Under the pieces are notes generated by a model. The model ran no database searches. It had not been told where the DNA came from and saw only the letters and a program-made list of their open reading frames with translations. 53,104 bases of DNA from positions 1 to 53,104 of the forward strand of contig JAFTIE010000112.1 of NCBI GenBank assembly GCA_017457065.1. The letters are read 5' to 3'. The position numbers and the translations under genes were made by a program. The stretch is from Lentisphaeria bacterium (GTDB lineage Bacteria > Verrucomicrobiota > Lentisphaeria > Victivallales > Victivallaceae). Positions 41,513-50,038 of the stretch are shown here, in pieces. Position 1 is the stretch's first letter. Each line of letters begins with the position of its first letter.

Positions 41513-42790
41513 ATGGCTGATAAAGCTGCAGCTCTCGCCATCAACGGCGGCGAAAAGGTCTACAATGGTTCTTTCCCCATGTGGCCCCAGTTCAACCCCG
41601 AAACCTATGACAAGGTGGTTGATATCCTCAAAAGCGGAAAAGTGAACTACTGGACCGGCAAAGTCGGTATGGAATTTGAGAAAAAGTGGGCAAAGTGGAT
41701 CGGCGCCGACTACGCCATCAGCGTTGCCAACGGTACCTGCGCTCTGCACACCGCTCTCGCCGGTTTGGGCGTCGGCCCCGGCGACGAAGTCATCTGTACC
41801 TCTTACAGCTTCATCGCTTCCAGCTTCTGCGCTCTGCAGGCTGGTGCTCTGCCCGTCTTTGTTGACTGCGGCACTGACCACCTGATCAACCCCGACCTCA
41901 TCGAAGAAGCCATTACCGAGCGTACCAAAGCTATCGTGGTCGTCCACCTCTACGGTATGGTCGCTGATATGGATCCCATCATGGCGATCGCCAAGAAACA
42001 CAACCTCTACGTCGTTGAAGACTGCGCCCAGTGCTTCGGCGGTGTCTACAAAGGCAAAAAAGCCGGTACCATCGGTAATGTCGGCTGCTTCAGCTTCTGC
42101 CAGAGCAAACACTTCACCACCGGCGGCGAAGGCGGTATGGTCGTCACCAACGACGAAGATCTCGCCTGGGAGTGCCGTTCCTTCCGTGACCACGGCTACG
42201 ACGTCAAAGCCAAACTCAACCTTCTGGAAATGGAAGGCAAACAGCTTTACATCCACCGCCGCGTCGGTTTCAACTTCCGCATGACCGAAATGCAGTCCCA
42301 GATCGGTCTCGGCGAACTTGAGCGTTTCGACAGCTGGAACCTGCCCAACCGTATCCGCAACGGTAAGATGCTTATCGCCCAGCTCAAAGATCACCCCCTG
42401 ATCAAATACTGCCCCGTGGATACCGAAGAGCGTCAGAACTCCTTCTGGTGGGCTCCCTTCGTCATCGACACTGACAAACTCAAAGACGGTATCGACACCA
42501 AGCAGGTCATTGCCGCCATCGCCGCTGAAGGCGTGCCCGTTTACAGCGTCCTGTGGCCCGAAATGTACAAGGAACAGGCTTACACCGACCGCAAGGGCTT
42601 CGGTACCGCCAGCTATCCCTTCTACGATCCCCGCAGCCGCAACATCGACTACACCAAGTTCAACTGCAAGATGGCTAACTGGATGACTGACCGCACCATC
42701 AGCTTCTTCACCCACCCCGTCTATGACGAGAGCCACGTCCAGGCCATGATCGACGCCTTCAAGAAGGTCGCCGACGCTTACATGAAGTAA
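41513..42790 (+). CDS. DegT/DnrJ/EryC1-family PLP aminotransferase
   Basis: The 425-aa protein is a sugar-aminotransferase-type PLP enzyme. Seen directly: N-terminal GGEKVYNGSFPMWPQF, NYWTGKVGMEFEKKWAKWIGA, cofactor-binding VANGTCALHTAL, VVEDCAQCFGG with the PLP-binding Asp, and SFCQSKHFTTGGEGG with Lys199 as the expected Schiff-base lysine. Such enzymes aminate keto-sugar nucleotides or, in some operons, inosose-like cyclitols. The next gene is a Gfo/Idh oxidoreductase, and the pair oxidise-then-aminate is well known in amino-sugar and aminocyclitol routes. The exact product is unknown. Codon use is strongly biased, suggesting high expression. AAGGAG precedes the ATG. Confidence 0.93.
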   Translation: MADKAAALAINGGEKVYNGSFPMWPQFNPETYDKVVDILKSGKVNYWTGKVGMEFEKKWAKWIGADYAISVANGTCALHTALAGLGVGPGDEVICTSYSFIASSFCALQAGALPVFVDCGTDHLINPDLIEEAITERTKAIVVVHLYGMVADMDPIMAIAKKHNLYVVEDCAQCFGGVYKGKKAGTIGNVGCFSFCQSKHFTTGGEGGMVVTNDEDLAWECRSFRDHGYDVKAKLNLLEMEGKQLYIHRRVGFNFRMTEMQSQIGLGELERFDSWNLPNRIRNGKMLIAQLKDHPLIKYCPVDTEERQNSFWWAPFVIDTDKLKDGIDTKQVIAAIAAEGVPVYSVLWPEMYKEQAYTDRKGFGTASYPFYDPRSRNIDYTKFNCKMANWMTDRTISFFTHPVYDESHVQAMIDAFKKVADAYMK

Positions 42791-42803
42791 GGAATTTACA
42801 AAC

Positions 42804-43871
42804 ATGGCTAAAGTCAAATATGCGATCATCGGTTTCGGCGGCATCGCCGAAAACCGTGTTGCCAAGGAAGGTTACGCCTGCGACAAAGCCCGTTTCGCGC
42901 CCCTCAAGAGCGCTGAACTGGTGGGCGCATACGACCTTTTCGCCGGTAGAAAAGATGCCGCCAAGGCTCTGGGACTCAAATGGTACGACTCCATTGACGC
43001 CATTCTTGCCGACAAAGAGATCGACGCAGTTTACGTTGCCACCAACAATGCCTCCCACGCTGAAATCGCCATCAAGGCGATGGAAGCCGGAAAGCATGTC
43101 ATCGTGGAAAAACCCATCGCCACCAAGCCTGCTGACGCCAAAAAAATGGTGGATCTGGCGGCGAAGAAAAAGCTCTGTCTTTCTGTTGACCACATGATGG
43201 TCTACAATGCCTACAATGTCATGGCGAAAAAGTATGTCCGCGCCGGTAAGCTCGGCGATGTGAACGACTGCTGTTTCCACATGGAGTTCGCTTATGGATA
43301 CGATCCTGCTGAAGCTGCCACCTGGCGCTGCTCCAAGATCGAGGAAATGGGCGGTCCCATCGGTGACGTGGCTTCCCACTGCTTCTATGTTGCCGAGTAC
43401 ATTTTCGGCTCCCGCATCGTGGAAGTGAGCTGCTGCTATCTGCCCAAGACCATGAACATCGTCGCCGAAGACGGTGCTTATGTCAAGTTCACCATGGCAA
43501 ACGGCATGAAGGGTTCTGTGAAGGTCGCCTTCAGCGAACCCCGCGGCGGTCTGGTCGGTACCCTTTCCAATCTTGGTTACGAGATCTACGGAACTGAAGG
43601 CGTGCTCCGTTCCTACGGCAGCATGTTCCAGCTTTCCGGCAAGGAGGACGAACCCTACAAGATCCGCCTGGAAATGGAGACCGCATCCGGAGTCCGCAAG
43701 CTCCATCCCCGGTCATTCCCCAACATCTACCAGTCACTCATTGAGCATCACGCCGAATCTGTCCTCGCCGGTAAGGCGATCAACGCCAGAGAAGGTCTGC
43801 GCAACCTGCAGCTTTGCGAAGCCGCCCACAAGTCGGCTCAGGAAGGCGGCAAGGCTGTGACTGTCAAGTAA
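42804..43871 (+). CDS. Gfo/Idh/MocA-family oxidoreductase
   Basis: The 355-aa protein has an N-terminal Rossmann domain (YAIIGFGGIAENRVA, residues about 5-19; VYVATNNASHAEIAIKAMEAGKHVIVEKPIA with the catalytic-region EKP) and a C-terminal alpha/beta domain (AATWRCSKIEEMGGPIGDVASHCF with a His near the active site). Family members oxidise or reduce sugars and cyclitols using NAD(P). It starts 13 bp after the DegT gene and shares its biased codon use, so the two are made together; I infer that it provides the keto substrate for the aminotransferase. Confidence 0.93.
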   Translation: MAKVKYAIIGFGGIAENRVAKEGYACDKARFAPLKSAELVGAYDLFAGRKDAAKALGLKWYDSIDAILADKEIDAVYVATNNASHAEIAIKAMEAGKHVIVEKPIATKPADAKKMVDLAAKKKLCLSVDHMMVYNAYNVMAKKYVRAGKLGDVNDCCFHMEFAYGYDPAEAATWRCSKIEEMGGPIGDVASHCFYVAEYIFGSRIVEVSCCYLPKTMNIVAEDGAYVKFTMANGMKGSVKVAFSEPRGGLVGTLSNLGYEIYGTEGVLRSYGSMFQLSGKEDEPYKIRLEMETASGVRKLHPRSFPNIYQSLIEHHAESVLAGKAINAREGLRNLQLCEAAHKSAQEGGKAVTVK

Positions 43872-43962
43872 CACAAGAAAAATATAAATTGTGTGCAAAG
43901 ATTCCTCCGGGCGTAACGGTCCGGGGGAGTTTTTGTATCTGCAAATCCAAGGAAATTTTATC

Positions 43963-45288
43963 ATGGTCAGAACAGGTTTTGCTTCTCAGATCATCACCCC
44001 TGAAAGAGAGTTCCCTCTTGCGGGATATTTCAACAAGCGTCCCAACCGGGGCTTTTTAGATGATCTTTTTGTCAAGGTCCTGCTGGTGGAAAAAGAGGGC
44101 GTCATGGGCGGTTTCGTAGTCTATGACCTCTGCGGCTCAAGTCCTGAATTTTTTGACGCTCTGCGTGGTGCCGCCAAAGCTGCCGGTATCACCTTTGCCG
44201 ACAATCTCATGGTCAGTTGTACCCACACCCATACCGGACCTGAGATCCGCCGGAACATAGATGAACAGAAACAGGAATACATCGACAGAGTGATCCTCAA
44301 GACCGTTGCCGCACTCAAAGAGGCGGCAGCCAATTTGCGTGAAAGTTCTTTTGAGGTGGCTTCTGTCAACTCCAATCCATACGCCTACGTCCGCCGCTTC
44401 TGGATGAAAAACGGCAAGGTCGTGACTAATCCCGGCAAGTGCAATCCCGATATCGTTGAGCCTGACGGTGATTATGACCGCACCATCACCGCTGTGGCAG
44501 TGAAACAGGAAGGTCGCATTGCCGCCATTCTGGTCAACCTCGCCAACCACGGCGACACCATCGGCGGAGATCTGGTCTCTGCCGACTGGTTCGGACGCAT
44601 GGAGCGTGAGATCCAGTATCAGCTTGGGGAAGATGTGCCGGTCATGACCCTTACCGACTGCTCCGGAGACATCAACCACTTTGATGTGAGCACCATGCGG
44701 AACCAGACCAACTACGCTGAAGCTCTGCGTATCGGCAGAGGTTACGGGCAGATCGTCTGTGAACTGCTGAAAAATCTTGAAAAGGTCGATGACTCCGAAG
44801 TAAGCTATAAAAAGACTGTTTTCAAAATGGCTTACCGCACCGTTACCGCACAGCAGCTTGCCGATGCCCGGAAAGTTCTTGAAACGATCCCCGCCGGAAG
44901 TCTGGACGACAGAGGCGATATGACCAGTGAAGATCTTGCCAAAGGGGACGGGATCGTTCTGCGCATGTTTGCAGAGAGGCTTCTCGGATGTGAAGGCAAT
45001 GAAGGAAAGTTCCAGGAGTGCGAACTTCTGGCTCTCAGCTTCAGCAAAGATCTTGCCTTCATCACATTGCCCGGTGAACCCTTCAACGGCGTTGCTCAGG
45101 GCATCCGCAAGGATTCTCCTTTCAAGCGCACTCTCATCGCCACTCTTGCTCAGGGCAAATGCGGATATATCCCCATGCCCGAAAGTTTTGAGCGGGGCGG
45201 TTACGAAACGGAACCCTTTGCCACCAGTCCTGAAGTGGATACGGCTCCCAAACTCATTGCAGCGGCTCTGGAAACTTTGAACCAGTGA
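43963..45288 (+). CDS. Neutral/alkaline ceramidase-like hydrolase
   Basis: The 441-aa protein resembles the N-terminal catalytic part of neutral/alkaline non-lysosomal ceramidases (PF04734), zinc amidohydrolases. Visible blocks: ASQIITPEREFPLAGY at the start, MVSCTHTHTGPE (metal-binding histidines, about residues 82-93), LVNLANHGDTIGGD with another His, and FITLPGEPFNG near the end. No signal peptide is present, unlike secreted ceramidases, and the C-terminal immunoglobulin-like domain is missing. Many short bacterial members sit in sugar operons, so the substrate need not be a ceramide. The start at 43963 has CAAGGAAAT upstream. It follows the oxidoreductase by 91 bp. Its stop codon overlaps the first bases of repeat copy 2. 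Confidence 0.82.
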   Translation: MVRTGFASQIITPEREFPLAGYFNKRPNRGFLDDLFVKVLLVEKEGVMGGFVVYDLCGSSPEFFDALRGAAKAAGITFADNLMVSCTHTHTGPEIRRNIDEQKQEYIDRVILKTVAALKEAAANLRESSFEVASVNSNPYAYVRRFWMKNGKVVTNPGKCNPDIVEPDGDYDRTITAVAVKQEGRIAAILVNLANHGDTIGGDLVSADWFGRMEREIQYQLGEDVPVMTLTDCSGDINHFDVSTMRNQTNYAEALRIGRGYGQIVCELLKNLEKVDDSEVSYKKTVFKMAYRTVTAQQLADARKVLETIPAGSLDDRGDMTSEDLAKGDGIVLRMFAERLLGCEGNEGKFQECELLALSFSKDLAFITLPGEPFNGVAQGIRKDSPFKRTLIATLAQGKCGYIPMPESFERGGYETEPFATSPEVDTAPKLIAAALETLNQ

Positions 45289-45452
45289 GGCAATTTCAAA
45301 ACTCCTCAAAATTGTCAAAGCGCCCTCTTCTTCGATCTGATAAAGGGAGCGTTTTCGGCTGTTACCTTACAGGTAGCAGCCTCAAACTACCCTTTACAGC
45401 TCTTCGCGAATGGCATCTTTGTCATTTTTTGAATGACTTTTGAAATTACCTC
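45287..45452. repeat. Dispersed structured repeat, copy 2 (166 bp)
   Basis: Same ends as the copy at 7347-7545 (34 and 30 nt identical). The central hairpin is longer here, with 10-bp arms (45357-45381, TTACA loop, one G-T pair). The nested CCGCC/GGCGG hairpin is absent. No target duplication is visible. It overlaps the last two bases of the ceramidase-like gene and ends 28 nt before the HPr start. Confidence 0.85.
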
Positions 45453-45480
45453 CGAGAATCAAAACAGGAGCTGCGGCAAA

Positions 45481-45780
45481 GTGGACAGTGTTGGAAATGT
45501 TATCAGTACCCGGGTCCGGGTGCTGACGCGGGAGGGGCTTCACGGGCGCCCTGCCAGCCAGATCGCAACTATGCTTTCCAAAAGGGATGCGACTCTGACT
45601 CTGGTCAAAACCGATGATACCCAGGCACGGGCTGATTGTTCCAGCGTTCTTGATATGCTGATCCTTGCGGCAGGTTTTGATACGGAGCTGCAGATCTTTG
45701 CAGAAGGTCCCGACGCACGGGTCGCCCTTGATGAAGTGAAGGATTTTTTCAATAACAAATTTGGCGAAAAAGAGTCTTGA
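45481..45780 (+). CDS. ptsH: HPr-family phosphocarrier protein
   Basis: HPr carries phosphate from Enzyme I to sugar permeases or regulators. From the GTG at 45481 (AGGAG about 10 nt before) the protein is 99 aa, slightly longer than the usual 85-90. The active-site block is GLHGRPAS with His21; the common form is GLHARPA, so the residue after His is Gly. The SSVLDMLILAAG block corresponds to the regulatory-serine region. A longer frame starting at 45433 begins inside the repeat and is unlikely. The Enzyme I gene follows after 4 bp. No Enzyme II, HprK or PtsN gene is seen nearby, so the target of the phosphate is not known. Confidence 0.88.
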   Translation: MDSVGNVISTRVRVLTREGLHGRPASQIATMLSKRDATLTLVKTDDTQARADCSSVLDMLILAAGFDTELQIFAEGPDARVALDEVKDFFNNKFGEKES

Positions 45781-45784
45781 AATC

Positions 45785-47560
45785 ATGGAGTTGTCTGTAA
45801 ATCTCACCAACAGTTTTCAGGGGATCGCTGTTTCTCCGGGGATCGGTATCGGCAGAGTGATGAAACTTGCCGGTCCCGGCAATGTTGCCCCTGAACGCCT
45901 TTCCATCGGCGACAGCGGCATCGAAGCCGAATTGGAGCGGTTGCGGTGTGCCATCACTGCAACGGCAGATCAGCTTTTGTCTCTGCAAAATGAACTGAGG
46001 CGCAAACTCAACAATCTTGATGCAGATATTTTTGAAGCCCACCTCATGCTGGTCAGGGACCGGACCTTTGTCGGTGAGATCGAAAAACGCATCAAAGAGG
46101 AAAAATGCAATGCTGAATATGCTCTCTATGAGGCGTTGGAGCATTTTCAGAAGGTCTTTGCCACGATCCGGGATGAATATTTGAGAGAAAGATCCCTCGA
46201 TCTCAGGGATGTGGGGGCAAGACTCATGGAAAACCTTACCGATGTGCGCGATGTGATGAAGGGGCTGGATGACAGCCGGGTCATCGTTGCCGCATCGTTG
46301 ACTCCTTCTGAAACAGCCCGTCTTGATACTTCACGGGTGCTGGGGTTCGTTCTTGAAACAGGCAGTGTGACCAGTCACACCGCCATACTGGCACGTTCTT
46401 TGAATCTGCCTGCTGTGGTGGGAGTACCCGGGATCTCTCTTGCCAATCTGACCGGCGCCGACAAATTGATCATAGATGGTTTCTCCGGCAGGGTCATCGT
46501 GAATCCCGACAGCCGTACCGAAGAGGCTTACCGCCTCAAGGCGCGGGCGGCAGATGAGTTTCAGGCACGGATGAAGGCTGACAATGCCCTGCCGCCGGAA
46601 ACAGTTGACGGATTTACTGTCCCTCTGGCTCTGAATCTTGACTCCGCCTGCTGCGATTTTTCACAGCTCAAGGGAGCCGGGATCTCCGGGATCGGGCTTG
46701 TGAGAACAGAGTTTATGTTCCTCAATCCCCATCATCATCCCACAGAGGAAGAGCAGTTTGAGATCTATAAAAAACTGCTTATCGACGCCGGAGATCTTTC
46801 AGTGGTGATCCGGACCATGGACATCGGCGGCGACAAGGTCGCAGCCGGGATCACCACCTTGAATGAGGAAAATCCCTTTCTGGGACTGCGGGGGATCAGG
46901 CTGGCGCTGAGAGAACGCAAAGATCTTTTCAAGGCACAGTTGAGGGCACTGCTGCGGGCAGGTGTCTATGGGAATCTGCATATCATGCTCCCCATGGTCA
47001 GCAGTGTGACGGAGCTTTGGGAGACCCGGGAGATCATTGATGAGCTTTGCTGCGAACTGCAGGAGCAGGGCTTGGAACACGTCAGAGAATTGCCTCTCGG
47101 TGCCATGATCGAAACTCCGGGAGCCGCTCTGATCGCGGGAGAGTTGAGCAGGATCTGCGATTTCTTCAGTATCGGCACCAACGATCTGGTGCAGTACACC
47201 AGAGCCATTGACAGGGGGAATGAGCATGTCTCTTACCTCTATCATCCGGCGCATCCTTCTGTGCTGCAGCTGATCAAAAAGACTGTGGAAGGTGCAAAAG
47301 AAGGGGGGATCCCCGTCGCTGTCTGCGGTCAGATGGCGGCTGATCCGGCTCTGGCGGTCCTGCTCGTCGGACTGGGAGTCAATGAGTTGAGTATGGTTGA
47401 AAGTGCTGTTCCGCTGGTGCGCCGTGCCATAAGGTCGGTTTCCATGTACGAAACAGTACAGGCGGCAGAGGCGGCACTGAAGTGTGCACGTGCCGCAGAT
47501 GTTGAAGAGATCGTCGCTGGTCTGCTCAAAACACGCTTCCCTGAAGTGGCTGAACTGTGA
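45785..47560 (+). CDS. ptsI: PTS Enzyme I (phosphoenolpyruvate-protein phosphotransferase)
   Basis: Enzyme I takes phosphate from phosphoenolpyruvate and passes it to HPr. The 591-aa protein has the full layout. The N-terminal HPr-binding/phosphohistidine part has His198 in VTSHTAILARS. The TIM-barrel PEP domain has GLVRTEFMF, GLRGIRLAL, GAMIETPGA and FFSIGTNDLVQYT. The active-site Cys514 is in VAVCGQMAADP. Length is normal for the family (about 570-590 aa). The start at 45785 gives a canonical N-terminus (ELSVNLTNSFQGIAVSPGIG). It lies 4 bp after the HPr gene. The usual GG(R/K)TSH is GSVTSH here, a minor change. Confidence 0.95.
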   Translation: MELSVNLTNSFQGIAVSPGIGIGRVMKLAGPGNVAPERLSIGDSGIEAELERLRCAITATADQLLSLQNELRRKLNNLDADIFEAHLMLVRDRTFVGEIEKRIKEEKCNAEYALYEALEHFQKVFATIRDEYLRERSLDLRDVGARLMENLTDVRDVMKGLDDSRVIVAASLTPSETARLDTSRVLGFVLETGSVTSHTAILARSLNLPAVVGVPGISLANLTGADKLIIDGFSGRVIVNPDSRTEEAYRLKARAADEFQARMKADNALPPETVDGFTVPLALNLDSACCDFSQLKGAGISGIGLVRTEFMFLNPHHHPTEEEQFEIYKKLLIDAGDLSVVIRTMDIGGDKVAAGITTLNEENPFLGLRGIRLALRERKDLFKAQLRALLRAGVYGNLHIMLPMVSSVTELWETREIIDELCCELQEQGLEHVRELPLGAMIETPGAALIAGELSRICDFFSIGTNDLVQYTRAIDRGNEHVSYLYHPAHPSVLQLIKKTVEGAKEGGIPVAVCGQMAADPALAVLLVGLGVNELSMVESAVPLVRRAIRSVSMYETVQAAEAALKCARAADVEEIVAGLLKTRFPEVAEL

Positions 47561-47633
47561 AGTTTTTTCAGGTGCGCGTTTTTGTGCGGAGTTGCTGAAA
47601 ATCAATTAATAAATTAGGGACTGGAAGTTACAG

Positions 47634-48914
47634 ATGTGGAAATTATTGTATAACTTTTTCCTGCCTGCCGGTTTTCTTTTCTTTTTGCCGGGGCTGATCA
47701 TAAAGTACCGCAACCGCGGGGGATGGAAAGATACCTATTCAGAGCGTTTCGGCAGATTTTCTCCCGAAAGACGCAAGGAACTTGAAGCGTTCCGGGGGGC
47801 TGTGTGGATCCATGCCGTAAGTGTCGGTGAGACTGTGGTGGCTCTTTCGATGATCCGGAACTATCTCAAGCTTCATCCTGACCGGAAATTTGTCATTTCC
47901 ACCACCACTACCACCGGGCAGGAGCTGGCAAGGAAGAACGCTCCGGAAAATTGTACTGTGATCTTTGCTCCCATTGATTTCCCTTTCATCGTCAAACGGA
48001 CCCTTGATCTGATCCAGCCTGCTCTTCTTGCCATTTTTGAAACGGAACTGTGGCCGAATCTGATTTGGATCTGCCGGAAACGGGGCATCCCCGTGGCACT
48101 GGTCAACGGGCGCATTTCTGACCACTCCCGGCGGGGATACAACAGACTCCGGTGCTTTTTCAGGCCGCTTCTTGAAAACTTCAGTATCATGATGATGCAG
48201 AGTGCTGAAGATGAAGAGCGTATAAAGAGCATTTCCCCAAATGCCGTGACCATGATGACCGGCAATTTGAAATTTGACCAGCAGCTGCCCGAAGTTCTGG
48301 AAGATCCCGGATATGAGATCTGCTTCGGGACCGGCAGAATGATATTGCTGGGAGCCAGTACCCACTCCGGCGAAGAAGCCTTGATCGCAGAGACTTTTGC
48401 GGAGTTGAAAAAGGAGTTTCCTTCTCTGAAATTGGTGCTGGTCCCCCGGCACGCCGAGCGTGCGGAGGATGTGATCTCTGTACTGGATAAGCTCCATCTT
48501 TCCTGGCACCGCCGCACTGCCGCCGCTGCCCCGCAGCAGGAGGTGGATGTCCTTCTTGCCGATACCACAGGAGAAATGCTCAAACTGATGAATGGAGCAG
48601 ATGTGGTCATTATGGGCAAATCCCTTGCCGGACACGATGAGGGACACAATCTTATTGAACCGGCACTGCTTCATAAACCTATCGTTACAGGACATGTGCT
48701 CCGGAATTTTCGGGTGCTCCTTGATCTGCTCCGGGAGGGCGACGGCGTTGTGACCATCGCAGAAGACAGTGAACTGCTGCCGAAACTTGCTGAACTTTTC
48801 CGTTCCCCTGAGCTCCGGAAAAACTACGGGGAAAGAGGATTTGAACTTGTTTCCGCCAACCGGGGCGCTGCTGCCAGATCCATTGCTGAACTTGAAAGAC
48901 TTGCAGGAAGATGA
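47634..48914 (+). CDS. waaA: 3-deoxy-D-manno-octulosonic acid (Kdo) transferase
   Basis: WaaA/KdtA adds Kdo from CMP-Kdo to lipid A precursor at the inner membrane, so the organism very likely makes lipopolysaccharide. The 426-aa protein shows an N-terminal hydrophobic anchor (LLYNFFLPAGFLFFLPGLI), WIHAVSVGETVVAL with the likely acceptor-site Glu, FAPIDFPFIVKRTLDLIQP, FETELWPNLIW, NGRISDHSRRGY and GNLKFDQ, all typical of GT30. The later donor region has ASTHSGEEALIAE and GGHN-like AGHDEGHNLIEPA. Length is normal. It follows ptsI by 73 bp. Confidence 0.95.
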   Translation: MWKLLYNFFLPAGFLFFLPGLIIKYRNRGGWKDTYSERFGRFSPERRKELEAFRGAVWIHAVSVGETVVALSMIRNYLKLHPDRKFVISTTTTTGQELARKNAPENCTVIFAPIDFPFIVKRTLDLIQPALLAIFETELWPNLIWICRKRGIPVALVNGRISDHSRRGYNRLRCFFRPLLENFSIMMMQSAEDEERIKSISPNAVTMMTGNLKFDQQLPEVLEDPGYEICFGTGRMILLGASTHSGEEALIAETFAELKKEFPSLKLVLVPRHAERAEDVISVLDKLHLSWHRRTAAAAPQQEVDVLLADTTGEMLKLMNGADVVIMGKSLAGHDEGHNLIEPALLHKPIVTGHVLRNFRVLLDLLREGDGVVTIAEDSELLPKLAELFRSPELRKNYGERGFELVSANRGAAARSIAELERLAGR

Positions 48915-48944
48915 TTTTTGAGTGCAGTTTTTGCAAATGACTCC

Positions 48945-48973
48945 TTGATAAATGCAAAACGGGGAGTTATATT
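48945..48973 (+). promoter_or_regulatory. Promoter of ilvE-panC-hisD
   Basis: TTGATA (48945-48950) and TATATT (48968-48973) with a 17-nt spacer, 45 nt before the ATG at 49019, which has AAGGAAC upstream. Confidence 0.6.
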
Positions 48974-49018
48974 ATCCAAAATGTAATTTTTCTAACGTTA
49001 AAATAAGGAACTTATACT

Positions 49019-50038
49019 ATGAACATTGAATGGGACAAACTTGGTTTTGAATTCATGCCCACCCGCAGCAATATCCGCTTTCACTATGCCGACGGCGCAT
49101 GGGACGAAGGCAAACTCTGCAGTGATTACAATGTGAGCATTTCCGTTGCCGCCAACGTGCTGCATTACGGTCAGGCGATTTTTGAAGGTCTGAAAGCCTT
49201 CCGCTGCAAAGACGGCAAGATCCGTGTTTTCCGTCCCGAAGAGAACGGCAAACGCATGTGCGACTCTGCCAAACGTCTCATGATGCCTGAGTTCCCCGTT
49301 GACAAGTTTGTGGAAGCTGTGAAACGCGTGGTCAGCGACAACGCTGATTATGTTCCTCCCTACGGGACCGGCGGTTCTCTTTATATCCGTCCTGTGATGT
49401 TCGGTACTTCTCCTCAGATCGGTGTCAATGCCAGTTTTGAGTATGAGTTCGTCATCATGGTCATGCCTGTGGGCGCCTACTACAAAGGCGGCATCAAGCC
49501 CGTGGATGCTATGGTCGAGCGCACATACGACCGTGCGGCACCCCACGGCACCGGAACCATCAAGGCCGCCGGAAACTATGCTGCAAGTCTCCTGCCTTAT
49601 CACCGGGCAAAACATGAATACCATTGCCCCATCTCTCTTTTCCTTGATCCTGCCACCCACACCTATGTTGACGAGTTCAACACCAGCAACTTTCTGGCAG
49701 TGACCAAAGACGGCAAATATGTGACCAGTCTTTCCGACTCCATTTTGCCCTCTGTGACCAACAAGTCCCTGATGCAGGTGGCTGAGGATCTGGGAATGCC
49801 CGCCGAGCGCCGTAAGATCAAACTGGAGGAGGTTTACGATTTCGCTGAAATCGCCGCCTGCGGTACTGCCGTAGTGCTGACCCCCGTGGGCCGTCTTCTT
49901 GATAATGGCAAATTCTTCGACTTCGGTCTTACTGAAATCGGTCCCCAGCTGAAGAAACTTTACGACCGCCTTACCGGAATTCAGTACGGTGAAGTGGAAG
50001 ATACCCATAACTGGATGGTGGAAGTCCCCGAAAAATGA
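49019..50038 (+). CDS. ilvE: Branched-chain amino acid aminotransferase
   Basis: This class IV PLP enzyme makes the last step to valine, leucine and isoleucine. The 339-aa protein is of the longer BCAT type (as in eukaryotes and many bacteria): VLHYGQAIFEGLKAF, RPEENGKRMCDSAKRL, GSLYIRPVMFGT, PLP Lys182 in TGTIKAAGNYAASL, YVDEFNTSNFLAV and SILPSVTNKSL. The next gene, panC, overlaps by 4 bp. The link makes sense because the keto acid of valine is also a precursor of pantoate. Codon bias suggests strong expression. Confidence 0.95.
   Translation: MNIEWDKLGFEFMPTRSNIRFHYADGAWDEGKLCSDYNVSISVAANVLHYGQAIFEGLKAFRCKDGKIRVFRPEENGKRMCDSAKRLMMPEFPVDKFVEAVKRVVSDNADYVPPYGTGGSLYIRPVMFGTSPQIGVNASFEYEFVIMVMPVGAYYKGGIKPVDAMVERTYDRAAPHGTGTIKAAGNYAASLLPYHRAKHEYHCPISLFLDPATHTYVDEFNTSNFLAVTKDGKYVTSLSDSILPSVTNKSLMQVAEDLGMPAERRKIKLEEVYDFAEIAACGTAVVLTPVGRLLDNGKFFDFGLTEIGPQLKKLYDRLTGIQYGEVEDTHNWMVEVPEK

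Noticed and set aside
41486..42865. 459-codon open frame antisense to the DegT gene
   Set aside because: The plus strand has clear PLP-enzyme motifs. The antisense frame is open because of the biased codon use and has repetitive, low-information text.
43908..43936. G/C-rich stem followed by T run after the Gfo/Idh gene
   Set aside because: CTCCGG and CCGGGGGAG pair only with a bulge of several G, so a terminator is doubtful. The downstream ceramidase-like gene may still be in the same transcript.
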